The translations under genes were made by a program, and so were the position numbers. A model generated the notes under the pieces. The model saw only the letters and a list, made by a program, of their open reading frames with translations. It had not been told where the DNA came from and did no database searches. This document shows, in pieces, positions 58,812-64,000 of a stretch of DNA of 64,000 bases. Source of the DNA: Corbicula japonica (taxonomy: Eukaryota; Mollusca; Bivalvia; Venerida; Cyrenidae); assembly GCA_038501625.1 (NCBI GenBank), contig JAZAYU010000175.1, positions 516,001-580,000 on the forward strand. The letters are read 5' to 3'. Position 1 is the first letter of the stretch; each line of letters opens with the position of its first letter.

Positions 58812-58815
58812 TTAA
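58812..58815 (+). other. Unoccupied TTAA target matching the 38082-38763 insertion
   Basis: The flank AGATAACGTAACGTTTGAGC and the following TATAACGCTTTT match the flanks of the element at 38078-38767 with TTAA present once. It is the paralogous pre-insertion state. Confidence 0.8.
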
Positions 58816-59880
58816 TATAACGCTTTTAAACAAGTAGCATTTAAGTTTGATATATATTTTTTCTTTCATGTTAATCTGTCATTTGTTTTGTATTAATCAG
58901 CATGCCATAAAGTTATAGACCGCTATCGGATAAATATATAATTAAGAAATCGAAAAAGCTAACTTATATCGGTTGTAGCGGCAGTGGTTACATGATGGTT
59001 TAACTGTAAAGGGAGATAACCGAATTGAATTCATTTCATACTTTGTAGATATTACTTACCTTATAGGCTGATACTATTTGAAAAAAATGAAATTTTATTA
59101 GAAGGGGCACCTTCCTCGTAGTTTTTCACAAAAACTAATATTTTGATATTTGTTGTGTTAGATGGCTTTCGAAGTTCCTTTTCATGTGAAAAACGTGTGA
59201 AAGAAATTACGCTTAGCAATTAATCAAACACATTTCTTTTTGGGATTATTCCGGCTTGCTCAATCGGCATAGACTTGAGATAATGTGGCTGGACGCTGTC
59301 GCCGTACGGGTTGTAATGTAAGTGTGGGTTTTATAATAACTTGTAAACCGATGCTCGATTTCTGTCTACAATTTGCAATGTTGGAGGCTGTGATTTCTGA
59401 GTTCGGATATTCCAGATATGAATATTACACTTTGTGGTAAAGAAAAACTTGTGGTGTATGTTTAAATGTTATTTTGAAAATGACGTTCTCTTTTGTTCAA
59501 TGAAAAATGTACAATGTTACTCGCAGAACGTAACAAATGGTAAGATATAAAAAAGTGAAATATGCTTATCAGGAATCGGCGTACTCAATCAAAACAGCCA
59601 CCCTAAGGAGCGAAAAAGAAGAGAGAAAAAGTGAGCATGTGTTCATAAGTATGTCAACTTCAAATAAGACGCCACAAACAAATACCGAAAATGAGAATCC
59701 TTGGGGTTACCGCATTGAAACTGTCAGTGGCGAAATAAATTTCCTCTGAGGGTTTAAACCAGGTTATAGGGTGCATTAACATCACATTTGCCCAAGCAGG
59801 TTCTCATATCAACACACAAGTACAAGTTGTCTTGGTGATAACTCCAACCCACTCATGGTATCAGCTTCACAATGTTGCAT
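58816..59880 (+). repeat. Duplicated cluster segment X (copy 2)
   Basis: Matches 38768-39735 in order, including a diverged tRNA-like SINE at 59236-59335 and the inverted R1 copy. Confidence 0.8.
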
Positions 59881-59965
59881 GCAAAAGCACACACACCTAT
59901 AAAACATAAGAAGCTATTAGCATTGCAAAGCCAAAGATGCGGGTACTCAATGATCTTAACGAGAC
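59545..59965 (-). repeat. R1 family, longest inverted copy
   Basis: Runs from GTGAAATATGCTTATCAGGA through AGGGTTTAAACCAGGTTATA and CACAAGTACAAGTTGTCTTG to ATGCGGGTACTCAATGATCT and GAGACCAGAGTGCAATATAG. Confidence 0.8.
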
Positions 59966-60562
59966 CAGAGTGCAATATAGTCTGGTTACCTGCCCCTTTC
60001 ATTACTTTATTGGATCAGGCATACGACAATAATGGCCGCGCCCTGTGTTAACAGAATCCTACAATAAAAATATATTTGTTGGGCCAAACTTTCCAAACTT
60101 CGTTAGTATTTTTTTGGTTTGCATATATTGATACCAACACCGAAGTTATGCAGGTTCATGGTATTTCTTTTGTTTGCGTATATTGATACCGACCCATGCT
60201 GTTCCATGATATGGCAAGTGAAAATCGGTTAATTTATTAAATTCTATGGTTATAGTTTTCTACTATAGTAAACATATTGTGGGAGCCATATTATTTTGTA
60301 ATTTCATTTTAATTTCTAAAATCTAACATTTTAATATTAATTTAATACTCACACAGGACACCGCCATATTTAGCGCATGCCAGACGTACTGTTTGATAAT
60401 ACGTTGGGTACCAGACTTAGTGCAATATGACTTTGAATATTTATTGAACCCCTCCCCCTTTTTAAATCCTGTTGAACTCAAGCTCAATGATGTAAACAAT
60501 TCAGAAAAGCAACCAAGATTTCTCTTATTAATGAATCCACATTATTCGTAAAAACATCTGTA
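59688..60562 (+). repeat. Tandem unit, copy 1
   Basis: Matches 63233-64000 closely: GGGTTTAAACCAGG, CAGAGTGCAATATAG, CATACGACAATAATGGC, CATGGTATTTCTTTTGTTTG and GCGTATATTGATACC. Together with the sequence up to 63230 it defines a repeat unit of about 3.5 kb. Confidence 0.85.
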
Positions 60563-60662
60563 AATTTAAAAAGAAAGGTTACCAACAAAATATTCCACAG
60601 CGATTTTAGATTTTGTAGATTGTCGTTACAAAGGACATTTCATGATAAATTAACCTTCTTAA

Positions 60663-60864
60663 GGTAGAGCAACTGTAATGCTTTCCCGCGCTTTTTTCTC
60701 GAATGTCGGGAATACTCGGTGAACTGTCACTAACAGTCGACAATAATCGATGTTGCTTCGGCTACTATCGGCTATGACGAGTAGCGTCGGAAGTCACCGA
60801 AAGCGAGCCGATGTTTGATGACGTCGCAATTTTTTGCGCGGGAAAGCATTACAGTTGCTCTACC
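60663..60864. mobile_element. TTAA-target MITE (202 bp) with 29-bp perfect TIRs
   Basis: TIRs start GGTAGAGCAACTGTAATGC and run for 29 bp without mismatch to CCCGCGC. TTAA flanks both sides (60659-60662, 60865-60868). The paralogous region at 35225-35255 lacks the insert and reads CCTTCTTTAATTGTG. The interior is unusually CpG-rich for the locus. piggyBac- or Kolobok-type by target; not related in sequence to the 682-bp TTAA element. Confidence 0.92.
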
Positions 60865-60960
60865 TTAAATTGTGTAAGTCATTGACCTTGATTGGATCAG
60901 CAGTACATAATGACCTATTGCTTATATTGTGTGTATTTCATTACCATTTAAACAATTATA

Positions 60961-61557
60961 AAATGGCCTTTTAACGGATCAGAAGAAGTGTGGATCCTGT
61001 ATACATTTTATTCTGTTCGATGATCCAATCTTCTGTCTTTGTAGATTCTGTACAGTACGTAACTAGAGGTTGTTGGTCTACCGCTGAAAATGACTGCGCT
61101 AAAGAAAATTACCAGGGAGTCGAGGCAAACGATTGTGCATGTACGACCGACAAATGTAATGGCGCCGATTCGCACTCTGCACAAAAATCCATGTTCGTTG
61201 TTATGAGTGCATTCCTATTAACATTAGGAAAACTATTCTTTTAAAAGTGCTTGGATATTTTAAACACTTCTGATTAAGATTATTCTATGCATACATTTGT
61301 ATTCATTAGTTGGTATGCAACAGAAGAATTCGTTGTAAGTGTAAAGAATGTATTATGCAAGGATAATGAAGTGTAAACAAGATCGTTAATTTAAACACAT
61401 GAAACCTTTTTCGAAAACAAAGTTTTTATGGTTCATAAATCAGTTATCTTTTATAAAGATCTTTGACGAAAGTGATTCTTTACATACCTTTTGACGAAAC
61501 GGTATATTCCGCAGTTCAAGGACACCACTAATGTGCTTTCGTACATTGGTTTGCAAT
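60961..61557 (+). repeat. 597-bp tract shared with gene B (35336-35932)
   Basis: Constant offset to the gene B tract and no differences seen, with diverged flanks on both sides. Confidence 0.9.
61045..61244 (+). pseudogene. Isolated terminal exon of a Ly6/LU-domain gene (D)
   Basis: 200 bp identical by eye to exon 3 of gene B, with the same acceptor (TTTGTAG) and stop. It encodes fingers 2 and 3 (RGCW ... CACTTDKCN) and the GPI tail. It has all the features of a functional terminal exon, but no signal-peptide exon or first-finger exon was found in the 13 kb between gene C and here. It may be a partial-duplication pseudogene, an alternative terminal exon for gene C transcripts (phase 1 is compatible), or part of a gene whose upstream exons are too diverged to see. 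Confidence 0.75.
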
Positions 61558-61669
61558 GGACTGTGTTTTGTGAAGTGAAATTTAATATTTCGTGTCAAGA
61601 ATGAAATCGAAAACTTTGTTGACAAAAAAAAACTGCTGATTTTTTTTAAACGAGAAATGAACAGTTTTT
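61558..61669. other. Diverged junction between the shared tract and segment Y
   Basis: Alignable to 35933-36030 only loosely; about 800 bp present in the gene B unit (including the tRNA-Glu-like sequence) are missing here. Confidence 0.5.
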
Positions 61670-62680
61670 TTAAATAGTGTATGCAATTTTAAGTGACATT
61701 AGTTTTATGTTTTAAAGATTATTAAGAATTGTTTAAAAGCACAACATCAATGTAAATGCAATCAAATCATATAATTTTTTGTTAACAAAATATTTATACA
61801 TGTAATACACTTTATTAATGACTTATTGTCTTTCACCGACTCTCATTCCCGGTATTTCCGATATATAACGTTATACACTGACCCTCATAGAATAATGACC
61901 ACCAGAAAAGCGACTGTCCTGTCAATATAATGACCCGAGGGCCATTATATTATGACTCTCAGCACCTAGAAAAACCTTACCCTAACCAACTTAATGTGCA
62001 CTTACAACATAATTATATCCATCGACTAGCTTTGGGGGTGAATACCGTTATGACATCCGTGCGCCCGTGCGTGAGTACTTGTAACCTTTTTTCTGACCGC
62101 AACTATTTATTCATTATTGGACGGAATTGTTATTTTTCAATGATTGTTACTACCGTCATGGCTCTTTGATTTTTGTGTTGATATATACGAACATGTTGAC
62201 GCGAATGTCCCCCCAACTTGAGTTATATGATTCCACATAATATCTATTTCAGGTGTGGAACTTGTTCGGACGGAAATTGACTGGTTTATTTTGCAAACAT
62301 ATGTCAGCCGTTACACAAGTCATGCGCTTACTGTGTTCATATGCATTCAATGTTATGAGTCACGACCCGCGACACTTTCTTGGTATTGTATCCGATTTCG
62401 TAAGAAAACCTTTTTTGTCATCGCCCACAACATCCTTAATAGAAGAATTAAACGTTGTTTCGATTGTCATTTTTCCGCCGCGCTCGTAAAAATACATTCC
62501 TAAATTAAAGCGTCTATGCCGTCGAAACACTGTACACAAAATACAATTTGTTTTGAATTAGCAGATGCAAACAAACTCTACACGTACCAACTTTGGCCGC
62601 AGTGTTGTCAAGAGTCACGGGTGTCGAATAAATATTACATTCATTAGTAACGTATTCAAACAATCTGTTCTAAGAATGTT
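61670..62680 (+). repeat. Duplicated cluster segment Y (copy 2)
   Basis: Matches 36835-37830. An extra 100 bp or so at about 61870-61970 (AATGACCACC ... AATAATGACC-type inverted motifs) is absent from copy 1 and may be a small insertion. Confidence 0.8.
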
Positions 62681-62763
62681 GCAATATGGTTATTTTTGGC
62701 GTGTCTGGATCAGGACGGTAAATTCTGTGGATATGGCTATGGCGGTGTTTATTCTTGGTAGAA

Positions 62764-62935
62764 AATGGTATTGCCATTAGCTGGGAGCGAGCCCGCACCA
62801 TCACGGCGACAGCGCCTAGCCCTGCAATTCCAACAACTCAACCAATTAAGTCGGTACAAGACCCAAAAAGATTGATCGGATAGCCCTGATAAACGTTATC
62901 ATCACTGTATGACATCGGCAACTATCTTTTTTACT
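62764..62935 (-). repeat. tRNA-like SINE unit, inverted
   Basis: Minus strand carries the B-box GGGCTCGCTCCC and the shared GGCGCTGTCGCCGTGATGG segment, then TTACCGATGTC-like sequence (plus strand GACATCGGCAAC). The A-box is partly decayed. Confidence 0.75.
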
Positions 62936-62980
62936 GAAGCCTTGATATTATAATTTATTATCTTTTTTAAGTTGATCTGT

Positions 62981-63119
62981 ACCCAAGGTTATAAAACTGA
63001 GCATGGAAACCAGTCTCAAATCTCAAGCATCTGATTGGCTGAAATGGCAACCATTTCAGCCAATCAGATGCTTGAGATTTGAGACTGGTTTCCAATCTCA
63101 GTTTTATAACCTTCAACCC
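62981..63119. mobile_element. Hairpin MITE (family H), copy 7
   Basis: Near-perfect palindrome with the central loop shortened (GGCAACC in place of GGCGACCAGTCGCC). CTGT flanks both sides (about 62977 and 63118). Confidence 0.88.
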
Positions 63120-63232
63120 TGTTAAAGGCAAAGAAACTGTAAACTGTTGTGTTTTTACACAGCTGAATAGATATTTATCTGATTGATTCTTTAGTTAACC
63201 ATATGATCATTAGACAATCATTGTTGTACAGA

Positions 63233-64000
63233 AAATGAGAACCCTTGGGGTTACAGCCTTGGAACTGTCAGTGAGGGTTTAAACCAGGTTCTAGGGTGCA
63301 TTAACATCACACTTGCCCCTGCAGGTTCTCATATCAACACACAAGTACAAGTAGCATTGCAACTTGCAAAACCAAATGTGCGGGTACTCAATGATCTTAC
63401 CGAGACCAGAGTGCAATATAGCCTGGTTACCTTCCCCTTCCATTATTTTATTGGGTAAGGCATACGACAATAATGGCGGGGCCCTGTGTAAACAGAATCC
63501 TACATTAAAATATATCTGTTAGACCAAACTTTCCAAACTCCGTTAGTATCTTTTTTGGTTTGCATATATTGATGATACCGACCCCGAAGTTATGCTGGTT
63601 CATGGTATTTCTTTTGTTTGCGTATATTGATACCTACCCATGCTGTCCCATGGTATGTCAAGTGAAAATCTATTATTATTAAATTTTATGGTTTGGTTTT
63701 CGGGGAAAAATGTTCTGCTATTATATAGTGAGAGCCATATTATTTTGTAATTTCATCTAAATGGTCCATAATCTAACATGTGTAATATAAATTTACAACT
63801 GACACATGACACCGCCATTTTTTGCGTATGCCAGACGTACTGTTTGATGTACCCGTCGGGTATGACTTTAAATATAGATTGAACCACCACCACCCACTTT
63901 TTAAAATCCTGTTAAAATCAAGCTTAATGAAATAAACAATTCAGAAAAGCAACCAAAATCTTATTAATGAATCCAGATTATAAGTTAAATAACATCTGTA
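63233..64000 (+). repeat. Tandem unit, copy 2, cut by the window end
   Basis: Matches 59688-60562. It lacks about 25 bp within the R1 portion. The unit continues past the end of the window. Confidence 0.85.

Overview
This is an AT-rich, intron-containing animal sequence from a repeat-dense nuclear genome, most likely a bivalve mollusc. Three things point there: a single-exon Toll-like receptor, a small cluster of Ly6/three-finger GPI-anchored protein genes, and a mobile-element load with bivalve character (about 160-bp BIV160/pearl-like tandem repeats, tRNA-derived SINEs, many foldback MITEs). Species cannot be told from sequence alone. No bacterial-style operon, CRISPR array or rRNA gene is present.

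Layout. 1-3.0 kb: a foldback DNA element with 8-bp target duplications. Its left arm is split by a Helentron-like element that itself carries tandem repeats and an internal Helitron-type 3' end. 3.7-5.1 kb: two inverted relatives of a second DNA transposon, each with a perfect 6-bp duplication. 7-8 kb: a decayed LINE. 9.1-9.9 kb: Ly6-like gene A, with exons 2 and 3 visible. 13.0-13.5 kb: a dimer of a tRNA-like repeat. 13.96-16.22 kb, minus strand: an intact intronless TLR. 21.1-25.2 kb: a dispersed repeat interrupted by a young 5'-truncated LINE; the uninterrupted sister copy is at 41.5-42.3 kb. 33.5-35.6 kb and 43.3-47.9 kb: complete three-exon Ly6-like genes B and C, 124 aa each, separated and followed by repeats. 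55-64 kb: a scrambled fourth unit of the Ly6 cluster, of which only a terminal exon (D, 61.05-61.24 kb) is recognisable, running into a further partial tandem copy cut off by the window end.

The host genes suggest an immune or cell-surface locus: a membrane TLR beside lineage-expanded secreted or GPI-anchored LU-domain proteins. A functional link between them is only inference from proximity. The strongest observations are natural before/after pairs for several transposon insertions, a 597-bp apparently identical tract joining the terminal exons of B and D (gene-conversion-like), and a GC-AG intron in gene A. The window also holds a homogeneous family of near-perfect hairpin MITEs with 4-bp target duplications. 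All coordinates and identities were read by eye.
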